From an uncultured Flavobacteriales bacterium (GTDB lineage Bacteria > Bacteroidota > Bacteroidia > Flavobacteriales_D > Parvicellaceae), in the NCBI GenBank assembly GCA_943787725.1, contig CALSNM010000005.1, positions 1-64,000 of the forward strand: a stretch of DNA of 64,000 nucleotides, given 5' to 3'. The notes beneath the pieces were generated by a model that saw only the letters and a list, made by a program, of their open reading frames with translations, did not search any database and had not been told where the DNA came from. How positions within the stretch are numbered: the stretch's first letter is position 1; each line of letters opens with the position of its first letter. This document shows positions 10,528-19,202 of this stretch, piece after piece. The translations under genes and the position numbers were made by a program.

Positions 10528-11106
10528 ATGACGATAGAAGATATAATAGCCCAAGCAAAAGAAAGTGAGGCTAAGGAAGATTACAAAGAGTCTTTTCGAC
10601 TTTACTCGAAAGCAATAGATGTATTGCCAAATGATCCGGATTTATATTCTGCTCGTGGTGTGGTATTGTTTCACCTTGACAGAAAGGAAGACTCTCTTAT
10701 AGATATGAACAAAGCTGTTGACTTAGAGCCGAATTATAGCTATCGTTATTCTAGCAGGGCATACATTAAAGCGAGTCTTGGAATGACCCAAGATGCTATT
10801 TTAGACTATACAAAATGTACAGAATTAGATCCTGAAGATGCTATTGCATGGAATAACTTGGGATTACTAGAAGACCAATTAGGTTGGAACAAAAAAGCGA
10901 AAAAAACATTTAAAAAAGCAGAAAGTTTAGAGGAAGTTTTAAAAGATAAAGATATTACTTTAGAAAAAAAAAGTGAACTTCCTGAACCAAAACCTGAAAT
11001 CCCAACATCAAAAAATAGAATAATTAAAGAAGTTTTCACAAAAAAAGAAACATTTAAAGAGTTTGTCAAATTTGTACGATCCGGTTTTAAAATAAAAAAT
11101 AATTAA
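10528..11106 (+). CDS. Tetratricopeptide repeat protein
   Basis: A cytoplasmic protein of 192 residues. I chose the ATG at 10528 (MTIEDIIAQAKESEAKEDY); an upstream TTG would put the start inside the neighbouring divergent gene. TPR units are visible at about residues 12-45, 46-79, 80-113 and 114-137, with recurring AIDVLPNDPDLY, AVDLEPNYSYRY and CTELDPEDAIAW boundaries. A charged linker with PEPKPEIP follows, then a basic C-terminal helix. It presumably acts as a protein-protein interaction scaffold; no partner is evident. It ends 5 bp before the AddB-like gene in the same direction, so the two are probably co-transcribed. Confidence 0.75.
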   Translation: MTIEDIIAQAKESEAKEDYKESFRLYSKAIDVLPNDPDLYSARGVVLFHLDRKEDSLIDMNKAVDLEPNYSYRYSSRAYIKASLGMTQDAILDYTKCTELDPEDAIAWNNLGLLEDQLGWNKKAKKTFKKAESLEEVLKDKDITLEKKSELPEPKPEIPTSKNRIIKEVFTKKETFKEFVKFVRSGFKIKNN

Positions 11107-11111
11107 GCTGA

Positions 11112-13873
11112 ATGGACTCTTTTCTATCTGAAGTAGCACAAAAATTATTAAGCAATATTCTGTCCAGGAATTAAAGGACATTGCCGTAATTGTGCCGTCA
11201 AGAAGAGCTGGTCTGCATTTCAAAACAGAATTATCTAAACAGGTAAAACAAACATTTTGGGCGCCAAAAATTCAAAGTCTTGATGATTTTATTATTGACT
11301 TACACGAACTAACACCCATCGACCCAATTTCTATTCATTTCGAATTGTTTTCCTGTTATTGCAAACTTTTTAAGGAACCTGGAAGTTTCGATGTCTTTCA
11401 TAGCTGGTCAAGTCAAGTGCTGAGTGACTTCAATGAAATAGACAGGTATTTATTACCGAGTGAATTGGTTTTTAAAAACCTAAAAGACATAAAAGAAATT
11501 GAAGCTTGGAGTTTCAATGCGAATGAATTAAGTGCTGGTCAGGAGAAATTTTTAGAGTTTTGGGAAAAACTAGGAGAATTGTACCTTCTTTTTAATTCAA
11601 AATTAGAAAAGAAAGAGTTTTCTACAAAAGGAAGAATCTATAAAGATGTAGCAAATAATCCTGAAAAGTATTTAAATAACAATCCACATAAGAAAATTAT
11701 TTTCATAGGGTTTAATGCACTTTCAAAAAGTGAAGAAACCATATTTGCATGGCTTAAAAACCTGGGTAAAGCAGAAGTGTTTTGGGATGTGGATCAATAT
11801 TACATGAATGACAACATTCAGGAAGCCGGGAATTTTGTCCGTCAGTATAAAAAATGGAATGAAGAGAATTTAAAAAAAATCCCTAATAATACGATTAAAG
11901 ATAAAACGGTTACAATCTATCCAGCCAACACAAATTTGAATCAGGTTAACATTGCTGCTCAAATACTGAGTAGTAAACCTCAGTTCGGAGATACAAAAAG
12001 CGCTGTAATCCTTTCAGATGAACAACTATTAAAACCGTTTTTAAATGCTATTCCTATTGGAATAGACAAAATGAATATTACAATGGGGTATTCATTTTCA
12101 AATACTTTATCTCTCGAATTACTAGATATTATTTTTACTATTCAAATCAATTCTAAAAGATTTCAATCTAATCAAAATAAAAACACTATTTATTTTAAAG
12201 ACCTCTTTACATTTTTAGAACATGTATTGGTTATCAAATACTTTAAGAGTAAAGGAATCGATACAAGTTATGTAATTAGTCATTTTACAAAGAATAACTC
12301 TTCTTTTATTACAAAGAAAAATCTAGAAGAAGTATTCGACACAAACGCTGGATTACTAGACATATTATTCTATCATTATGCAATAAATATAGAAAGTACG
12401 ATACTGCAATTAGCTGGCTTTTGTGATAAGTTGCGGTTAACATTAATTGATGAAGGAAACAAAACATTCGAAATTGAAGTATTGTATAAAATCATCTCCA
12501 ATCTCAAAAAAATTGAATCAATTAATAGAGAATACCCATACATTGAGGACATTGAAGGAATTCGAAACTTATTCAATCTTATTAATAAAACTGAAAAACT
12601 TTCATTTTATGGAGAGCCACTTGAAGGTCTTCAGGTAATGGGGCTATTAGAAAGTCGCGCAATAGACTTTGATAATATAATTCTTGTTTCTTGTAATGAA
12701 AAATTTCTTCCTGGAGTTCAAGGTTCCAATTCTTTTATTCCACATGATTTAAAAATCTACCTAGGACTACCAACAAAACAAGATCGAGAAGCTATTTTCT
12801 CCTACTATTTTTACCGTCTATTGCATCGTGTAAAGAACATTCACTTTATATATAACAATGGTTTACCTAACGGACTTGACAGTAATGAAGTTAGCCGTTA
12901 CTTAATTCAAATAGAAAGTGAATTGCCACACAAAATCATCCGAAAGGATTATAATTTTAAATGGAATAATAAATCCGATCCTAAGTCGATAGAAAAGGAC
13001 AGCATTACATTGAAAAAGATTGATTTACTCTTCGAAAAAGGCATATCCCCTTCAGCATTAAACACCTATTTATCTTGTCCACTTGACTTTTATTACAAAT
13101 ACATTTTAAGAGTCAACGAAAAAAAAGAATTAGAAGAAACCATAGAAAACAGTACCCAAGGAACCATAATACACAAAGTTTTGGAAGTATTATACACAGA
13201 ACATTCACCTACTATTACGGAAGCTTCTGTTGACGCAATGTTAAATGCATATGAAGTATTAACAGAAAAGTTATACCGAAAGTTTTTCCCTTCTCAAAGT
13301 TATCGTTTTGGGAAAAACCTGTTATACTATAAGATGGCATTAAAAGAAATAAAGCTTTTTTTAACCAAAGAAAAAAAACACATTCAAAAAAATGGGCCAA
13401 TTGAAATATTGGGCTTAGAAGAAAACTTGCACACATCTATTGAAATTGATACTTCACAAGGCAAAAAGACAATTGTTTTAAAAGGAAATGCTGATCGGAT
13501 AGACGCTCAAAATGGTCAAATTAGAATTATTGATTATAAATCTGGTTTTGTAAAACCTGAGGATGTTAGGGTTTCATCTGTAGAACAAGTATTCGAGAAA
13601 CCTAAAGCCGCTCAATTATTATTTTATGGATATTTATACAATAAAGAAAATCCCAATTCTGGAGCAATATCAGGAATAGTTTCAATGAGAAACTTGAAAC
13701 CAAATCTTATACCTTTTTCTTTTACAGTAAAGAAAGGGGAAGAAAAAATTTCGGAAGAAGAACTCTACAAGAATTTTGAAGAAATCTTAATTTCTAAAAT
13801 TCAAGAAATATATGACGTAAGTATTTTGTTTACCCATGATTCGAAAGCTAAATACTGTATGTTATGTGAATAA
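11112..13873 (+). CDS. AddB-like PD-(D/E)XK nuclease/helicase subunit (one N-terminal frameshift)
   Basis: The long frame 11192-13873 lacks a proper start; the ATG at 11112 (MDSFLSEVAQKLL) opens the natural N-terminus, which joins it after a one-base change near 11150 (SVQELKDIAVIVPSRRAG). The total is about 920 residues. The N-terminal half resembles an inactivated helicase (VIVPSRRAGLHFK at the start of the fold; LQVMGLLESRAIDFDNIILV in the middle). The C-terminal nuclease begins with TYLSCPLDFYYKYIL (Cys near 629 of the long frame), continues with IIHKVLEVLYTEH and has RIIDYKSG (near 781) and KAAQLLFYGYLY. It ends YCMLCE, giving C-x2-C, whereas AddB-type Fe-S clusters usually need one more Cys further on. 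Together with the AddA-like gene it should process DNA ends for recombination. It converges with purB, 2 bp away. Confidence 0.8.
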
Positions 13874-13875
13874 CA

Positions 13876-15237
13876 CTAATCCTTCACTAAATTAATTCCA
13901 GTAAAACTAGCGGGAGTTATTAGCCTTAATTCAACTTTTATTTCTTCTCTTACATTTAAGCTTTCAATAAAGCTAGCTATTGAATTCGCATTAATACCTT
14001 CATTTGTTCTGGTTAGTTCTTTCAGGGCTTCGTATGGGTTTGGATATGCTTCACGTCTAAGTACTGTTTGAATCGCCTCTGCTACTACAGCCCAATTCTT
14101 TTCAAGGTCGCCTGCAATTGCTTCCTCATTCAACAGTAATTTAGTCAACCCCTTCTTTAAGGAAGCTAAAGCAATCATTGTATGTGCTATTGGAACACCA
14201 ACATTTCTCAGAACTGTACTATCCGTCAGATCTCTTTGCAATCTTGAAATAGGCAATTTAGCAGATAGGTGTTCGAAAAAAGCATTCGCTATTCCTAAAT
14301 TTCCTTCAGAATTTTCGAAATCAATTGGATTTACCTTGTGCGGCATAGCAGATGACCCTATTTCTCCAGCTTTAATTTTTTGCTTAAAATATTCCATTGA
14401 AATGTATGTCCACATATCTCTATCTAAATCAACTAGAATAGTATTAATACGTTTCATGGCATCAAAAAGTGCTGCTAAATTATCGTAATGCTCAATTTGA
14501 GTAGTTGTTTGAGATCTAGAGATTTTCAACTTTTCATTCAAAAATTTATTTGAAAAACCTACCCAATCAATTGATGGATAAGCAACAAAATGTGCGTTAA
14601 AATTACCCGTTGCACCACCAAATTTGGCAGAATACGGAATAGCCCTCATTTGTTCCAATTGAATTTTCAATCGTTCAACAAAAACATAGATTTCTTTCCC
14701 TAGTCTTGTCGGAGAGGCTGGCTGACCATGTGTTTTAGCCAACATAGGAACATCCTTCCAATCTTTTGCTAAACCTGTTAACTGCTCAACTATTTCTTCA
14801 ATCATCGGGTAATATACTTCAGCCAATGCATCTTTAATTGATCTCGGAACAGAAGTATTATTTATATCTTGGGATGTTAAACCAAAATGAATAAATTCTT
14901 TGCTACCTTCCTCTATTCCAATGGTATCTAATTTTTCTTTTATAAAATACTCTACAGCTTTAACATCGTGGTTAGTTACTTTCTCGATGTCTTTAATTCG
15001 AAGAGCATCTTCCTCCGAAAAGTTTTGATACAAACCTCTTAAAGTAGAAAATAAACTGTTATCAAAATCCGCTAACTGCGGTAAGGGCAATTCGCACAAT
15101 GAAATGAAATACTCTACCTCAACTAATATTCTATATTTAATTAATGCTGCTTCAGAAAAATAATCTCCTAATTGATCAGTCACTCTTCTGTATCTCCCGT
15201 CAACAGGACTAATTGCGTTTAAAGTAGTAAGGCTCAT
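13876..15237 (-). CDS. purB: Adenylosuccinate lyase
   Basis: Cytoplasmic enzyme of purine synthesis that removes fumarate from SAICAR and from adenylosuccinate. The 453-residue protein has normal length for the family. Visible motifs: FGLTSQDI (118-125), AKTHGQPASPT (His170), QIEHYDNLAA (near 247-256), and the fumarase-superfamily signature SSAMPHKVNPIDFEN at 295-309, containing the catalytic serine. Its start is the ATG at 15237. A good Bacteroidota promoter lies upstream (15273-15305). It pairs functionally with purA at the other end of the window, although the two are not linked. Nothing unusual in the sequence. Confidence 0.95.
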   Translation of the reverse strand: MSLTTLNAISPVDGRYRRVTDQLGDYFSEAALIKYRILVEVEYFISLCELPLPQLADFDNSLFSTLRGLYQNFSEEDALRIKDIEKVTNHDVKAVEYFIKEKLDTIGIEEGSKEFIHFGLTSQDINNTSVPRSIKDALAEVYYPMIEEIVEQLTGLAKDWKDVPMLAKTHGQPASPTRLGKEIYVFVERLKIQLEQMRAIPYSAKFGGATGNFNAHFVAYPSIDWVGFSNKFLNEKLKISRSQTTTQIEHYDNLAALFDAMKRINTILVDLDRDMWTYISMEYFKQKIKAGEIGSSAMPHKVNPIDFENSEGNLGIANAFFEHLSAKLPISRLQRDLTDSTVLRNVGVPIAHTMIALASLKKGLTKLLLNEEAIAGDLEKNWAVVAEAIQTVLRREAYPNPYEALKELTRTNEGINANSIASFIESLNVREEIKVELRLITPASFTGINLVKD

Positions 15238-15272
15238 TTACTGTATTTTTAATTTATTGTAAAATAGGATAG

Positions 15273-15305
15273 CAAAAATAGGAAATACTACATTTCTGAC
15301 ACAAA
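15273..15305 (-). promoter_or_regulatory. Candidate promoter of purB
   Basis: Read on the - strand, TTTG (15302-15305) is followed after 21 bases by TATTTTTG (15273-15280), matching the Bacteroidota consensus TTTG-N~19-TAnnTTTG. Transcription would begin near 15266, giving a leader of about 30 bases before the purB ATG at 15237. AT-rich sequence makes chance matches common. Confidence 0.45.
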
Positions 15306-15402
15306 GATTTTGTATTTTCAGCATACTATTTATCAACCATAATTTTATTTTATGTTGCCATTTATCTATAAATAGTAATCATTGAACAAAAAGAACTGAA
15401 AA

Positions 15403-16287
15403 ATGGGTTTTATTAGAGATTTTAAATTAGGTGTCAACAGCTATATTAACGCTGTAAGGTTTATAAAAAAGCACAAGCTTTGGATTTATTTCTTGTTTCC
15501 GATAATCATCTTTTTTGTAATCTATTACGCGGGGTTTACTTTTCAAGAACTGAAAAGAGATTACCACGCCAGTGATGATGCAAGTATGATTAAAAAAGTA
15601 TGGTATTTCTTTGTCTCTGGTTTTTTCCTTATGATCTCATACGTTATTTTTAATTTCATGAGATACATTCTCATCATACTAATTTCACCTGTACTTTCGG
15701 TTGTGTCTGAAAAAGTTGAAAAAATAATAACAGGAAATAAATACAAATTCGACCTAAAACAACTTATTAAGGACATCAAAAGAACAATTAACCTTGCTAT
15801 TCGAAATATTTGTTTTGAATTCGGCATTGTTTATGGTGTAGCCATAGTTCTATACGTTATATTTTGGATAGTGCCGTCACCAGAAGGAACTGCTAGATTT
15901 ATCTCAGGGCAATTTGCTATGATTGTAGCATTTTATTATTATGGATTCGGGTTTATTGATTTCATGAATGAAAGACGAAGGTTAACGATTAAGGAAAGTG
16001 TTAAATTTGTTAAAAAACATAAAGGTTTTGCTATTGCTTTAGGATTGGTTTTTACGGTGTTTTTTCACTACACAAATAAGTATTTTATCGAAATAAAAGA
16101 AGATGTTTCGAGTGCTACATTTATGTTAATAATAATTATATCTTCTATCATTATGGCTGTTATCCCAATTGTAACAATGGTTGCTGCAACTCTAGGTGTG
16201 CATGAATTAGTTGACTTAAATAAAAATGCTTTTGCAATTAAAAAGGAAGAAAAATCCAATAAAAACGAGGGGCATATTGAAAAATAA
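15403..16287 (+). CDS. EI24-domain membrane protein
   Basis: A 294-residue integral membrane protein beginning MGFIRDFKLGVNSYINAV. About five or six hydrophobic segments alternate with basic loops (near residues 28-48, 70-95, 145-165, 170-188, 208-225 and 240-265). The order, with FIKKHKLWIYFLFPI near the start, YILIILISPVLSVVSEK in the middle and FYYYGFGFIDFMNERRR later, matches the EI24/CysZ-like family of inner-membrane proteins. CysZ imports sulfate in enterobacteria, but the Bacteroidota members have no established substrate, so I give only the family. It is divergent from purB and is followed 72 bp later by the PD40 protein. Confidence 0.75.
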   Translation: MGFIRDFKLGVNSYINAVRFIKKHKLWIYFLFPIIIFFVIYYAGFTFQELKRDYHASDDASMIKKVWYFFVSGFFLMISYVIFNFMRYILIILISPVLSVVSEKVEKIITGNKYKFDLKQLIKDIKRTINLAIRNICFEFGIVYGVAIVLYVIFWIVPSPEGTARFISGQFAMIVAFYYYGFGFIDFMNERRRLTIKESVKFVKKHKGFAIALGLVFTVFFHYTNKYFIEIKEDVSSATFMLIIIISSIIMAVIPIVTMVAATLGVHELVDLNKNAFAIKKEEKSNKNEGHIEK

Positions 16288-16359
16288 AAGGAAATAATTA
16301 AATCTAAATTAACTATATTTGTTTTTAAGCAAAGAAAATATACAATTCAACTAAAATAT

Positions 16360-17796
16360 ATGAAAAGTTTTTTGACAATCGTATTTGCATTATTCGTAAC
16401 CACTTCATCACAGGCAGGTTTTAACGGGAATACCGACACTACCAAAAACATTATCGACAAAGCTAAAATTCAGTATAAACTTTCTGAAGGAAAGCATAAA
16501 TATTACGCACACAATTTTCGAGGTGCTCTGACCATTTATCGTGAAGTAATTTCTATAGATAAAAACAACGCTAAAGCGCAATATGGAATTGCTGAATGTC
16601 AATATTCATTAAAAAATTTCGAACTTGCCAAGACACATCTTGATATGTCGATTGCATTGCATGGAGGAAATGATTCGATCAAACCATTGGACAAGGATCT
16701 TGATTATTTGCGTGGTAATATCTTCTTTAGATTAGGAAAATTAGACAGTGCTATTATTAGCTATAAAGCATTCAAGTTAGCTACTCCTAACGCCAAAAAG
16801 CTAGAAGATTATGATGTTGATTTATTGTTGAAACATTGTGATTACGCAAAAGCTGCCAAGGCTTCTCCTGTTGATGCGCCTATTAAAAACATTGGAGGAA
16901 ACATCAATTCTTCTGCACCAGAATTTGCACCGTGTATTTCTTTAGATGGAAATTCTATGGTATTCACTTCTCGTAGACCAGACACAAAAGGTGGAATGGT
17001 AGATGTCAATTATGACCATATGTATTATTCAGATATTTATATCTCTGAATGGAGTAAAGAAGACAGTGCTTGGGGTGAAGCACAAAACTTATCAGGAAAA
17101 GTAAATACAGAATACCATGATGGAGGATTAAGTTTTTCGCCAATTGGTGACTTAATTATATACAGAAACATTACAGATGGAATGTCTGGTGCTACGCGCA
17201 GTGGTGATATCTACGTTTCTAAAAGAGGTAAATCAGGTAAATGGGGTGCTCCAAAAGAAATCCTTAATAAATTTCCTAAAATCGCTAAAAAAATAAACTC
17301 AACCTATTTTGAAAGTTCTGCAAGTATGACAGCTGATGGGGAAAGAATCTATTTCGTTTCTGAAAGGCCAGGGGGGCAAGGTCAAGCCGACATATATTAC
17401 GTGAAAAAAAAAGGGGGGAATTGGTCTGAACCTCTTAACCTAGGTCCGTCTATAAATACGGTGTCAGATGAAAAGTGTGTCTTTATTCATCCTAATGGGG
17501 AGATACTCTTTTTTACTTCAAATGGATATGAAAAAAGTGTTGGTAGTTACGATGTCTACTACTCAGTTAAAAATGGTGATTCTTGGAGTGAACCAAAAAA
17601 CATGGGGTATCCAATTAATACAGTGAAAGAAGAAAAAACAGTTTCAGTTTCTGCAGATGGAAAAACAATGTATGTTGGTGCTTACTATGATATCGACTCT
17701 AAAGGAGATGCAGATATTTTTGAAATTGACATTACTAAATTAGGACTAAACATTTCACCGTATGTTTCTCCTGTGCAGGAAGAAAAGAAAGATTGA
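16360..17796 (+). CDS. Exported TPR and PD40 (WD40-like) repeat protein
   Basis: A 478-residue protein with a signal peptide (MKSFLTIVFALFVTTSSQA, residues 1-19). Residues about 30-165 hold TPR-like helices (YKLSEGKHKYYAHNFRGAL; AKAQYGIAECQYSLKNFEL). From about 185 on there are five PD40 beta-propeller blades, recognisable by repeated S.DG..M.F.S patterns: ISLDGNSMVFTSRRPD, FSPIGDLIIYRN, MTADGERIYFVSERPGG, HPNGEILFFTSNG and VSADGKTMYVGAYYD. In Bacteroidota the TPR-PD40 combination is often followed by an OmpA domain, as in PorE of T9SS, but here the protein ends after the propeller. It probably sits in the periplasm or on a membrane and binds a partner; the specific role is unknown. A TATATTTG promoter-like element lies at 16314-16321. 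Confidence 0.75.
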   Translation: MKSFLTIVFALFVTTSSQAGFNGNTDTTKNIIDKAKIQYKLSEGKHKYYAHNFRGALTIYREVISIDKNNAKAQYGIAECQYSLKNFELAKTHLDMSIALHGGNDSIKPLDKDLDYLRGNIFFRLGKLDSAIISYKAFKLATPNAKKLEDYDVDLLLKHCDYAKAAKASPVDAPIKNIGGNINSSAPEFAPCISLDGNSMVFTSRRPDTKGGMVDVNYDHMYYSDIYISEWSKEDSAWGEAQNLSGKVNTEYHDGGLSFSPIGDLIIYRNITDGMSGATRSGDIYVSKRGKSGKWGAPKEILNKFPKIAKKINSTYFESSASMTADGERIYFVSERPGGQGQADIYYVKKKGGNWSEPLNLGPSINTVSDEKCVFIHPNGEILFFTSNGYEKSVGSYDVYYSVKNGDSWSEPKNMGYPINTVKEEKTVSVSADGKTMYVGAYYDIDSKGDADIFEIDITKLGLNISPYVSPVQEEKKD

Positions 17797-17861
17797 CACC
17801 TTTCGCATACAGTTTTTTTTCGGGTGAAGAGAAATATTTTAACTATTCGAAGATAAATGAG

Positions 17862-18629
17862 TTAAAGAAACTGTCGATTTTCGTTTCCTTTCTTAAAAAA
17901 CTGACTAATCTTTCTAAGCGGCTTCATTATAAGCGTTAATGACCCTGGTTTCAAATCATTTATAGACCATGCTAGTTTGTCTTCTTTATTAGCCTTGAGC
18001 CTATTCAATAGCGTGACATTACTTTGACCACCAACTCGCATTTTAGTGATTACTTCAGGTAAATAAACCACAGAAATGTTGTGTTTATGAAGCATTCGTA
18101 ACATCAGCTCATAATCCGCTGCTGACCTTAATCGTAAATTATAAGTTCCATATTGATCATAACAAGATTTCTTTAGGAAAAAAGTCGGATGGGGTGGCAT
18201 CCACCCCTTTTTAAAGATTCCCTTTTTATAGGTTCCAGATTTCCAATAACGATTTACTTTATCCGTATTAGCCCTATTTACATACACCAAATCTGCATAG
18301 ATAGAATCTTTATCACCAATTGCTTCTACAATGCGCGAAACGACCTTATTATTAGCATAAATGTCATCTGAGTTTAAGATACCCACAATATCGCCAGTAG
18401 AATTTTGAACACCTTTATTCATTGCATCATAAATTCCCTTGTCCGGTTCTGAAATAATAGTTGCTATTGAATCTTTGAATTTATCGATAATAGAAAGGGT
18501 AGTATCAGTGGAACCGCCATCTATAATAATGTACTCTATATTAGAATAATCCTGTGCAACAATAGATTTAATAGTGTCTTCTATTGTTTCTGCACTATTA
18601 TAAGCTATGGTAATAAGACTAACTTTCAT
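17862..18629 (-). CDS. Glycosyltransferase family 2
   Basis: A 255-residue GT-A enzyme that should move a sugar from a nucleotide donor to the growing surface glycan at the cytoplasmic face of the membrane. It starts MKVSLITIAYNSAETIEDTI and shows YIIIDGGSTDTT, SEPDKGIYDAMNKG, and GILNSDDIYANN (the DXD-type metal site), with MPPHPTFFLKKSCYDQYG and SAADYELMLRM further on, as in the WbbD/WfgS group of GT2. It is the last gene of the polysaccharide locus in the direction of transcription and overlaps the end of the acetyltransferase gene by 4 bp (ATGA), so translation is likely coupled. Donor and acceptor are unknown. Confidence 0.85.
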   Translation of the reverse strand: MKVSLITIAYNSAETIEDTIKSIVAQDYSNIEYIIIDGGSTDTTLSIIDKFKDSIATIISEPDKGIYDAMNKGVQNSTGDIVGILNSDDIYANNKVVSRIVEAIGDKDSIYADLVYVNRANTDKVNRYWKSGTYKKGIFKKGWMPPHPTFFLKKSCYDQYGTYNLRLRSAADYELMLRMLHKHNISVVYLPEVITKMRVGGQSNVTLLNRLKANKEDKLAWSINDLKPGSLTLIMKPLRKISQFFKKGNENRQFL

Positions 18630-19180
18630 CCGTCTTTAAATTCTCTTTTCCGAAGTTCTTTAGCCGGATTACCTTGATAAATAGTATATGGCTCTAGTGT
18701 TTGGACTGCAACAGAGTTTACAGCTAATATAGAATGAGATTTACAACTAACTCCAGGGCAAACTACCGAATGCGCTCCAATCCAAACACCCTCCTCTAAA
18801 TTGATTTCCCTGACTACCAGATCAAACTCAACTTTTTTATAATTATGGTTTCCACATAACAACATGGCTCCTTGCGATAAGCAAACGTTATCTCCAATTT
18901 TCACTTCTCCTAAGTTGTCAATCCATACTTGTTCGCCAATCCAAACATTATTTCCAATTTCTAGTTTCCAAGGATATTTAATATTTACATTTGGTTTTAT
19001 GACTGCTCCTTCCCCTACCTTAGCTCCAAATATTTTAAGAAAAAAAACACGTACTCTACTAAATGGATTCATTCTGTTTTGCATAACACATGCATTCACA
19101 AAAAACCACAAGCCTCTTTTAAATAGACTTCCTGAATTGTACCAAGAGTTATCAAATTTACTTAAATCAGTTTTTTGCAT
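18626..19180 (-). CDS. WcaF-type O-acetyltransferase (left-handed beta-helix)
   Basis: A 184-residue protein with the WcaF-family layout: an N-terminal FDNSWYNSGSLFKRGLW segment, SRVRVFFLKIFGAKVG, then hexapeptide coils (GAVIKPNVNIKYPWKLEIG; VWIDNLGEVKIGDNVCLSQG), the catalytic loop GNHNYKKVEFD containing the active His, and GVWIGAHSVVCPGVSCKSHS with a C-terminal YQGNPAKELRKR. Such enzymes transfer acetyl from acetyl-CoA to a sugar hydroxyl. Placed between asnB and a glycosyltransferase, it should decorate the glycan made by this locus. Confidence 0.8.
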   Translation of the reverse strand: MQKTDLSKFDNSWYNSGSLFKRGLWFFVNACVMQNRMNPFSRVRVFFLKIFGAKVGEGAVIKPNVNIKYPWKLEIGNNVWIGEQVWIDNLGEVKIGDNVCLSQGAMLLCGNHNYKKVEFDLVVREINLEEGVWIGAHSVVCPGVSCKSHSILAVNSVAVQTLEPYTIYQGNPAKELRKREFKDG

Positions 19181-19202
19181 AAAGCTAAATTAACTATTTT
19201 CT

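Noticed and set aside
17808-17840. Weak hairpin (CACC...GGTG) with a T-run between the convergent PD40 gene and glycosyltransferase
   Set aside because: The stem is too short and interrupted to call a terminator with any confidence.
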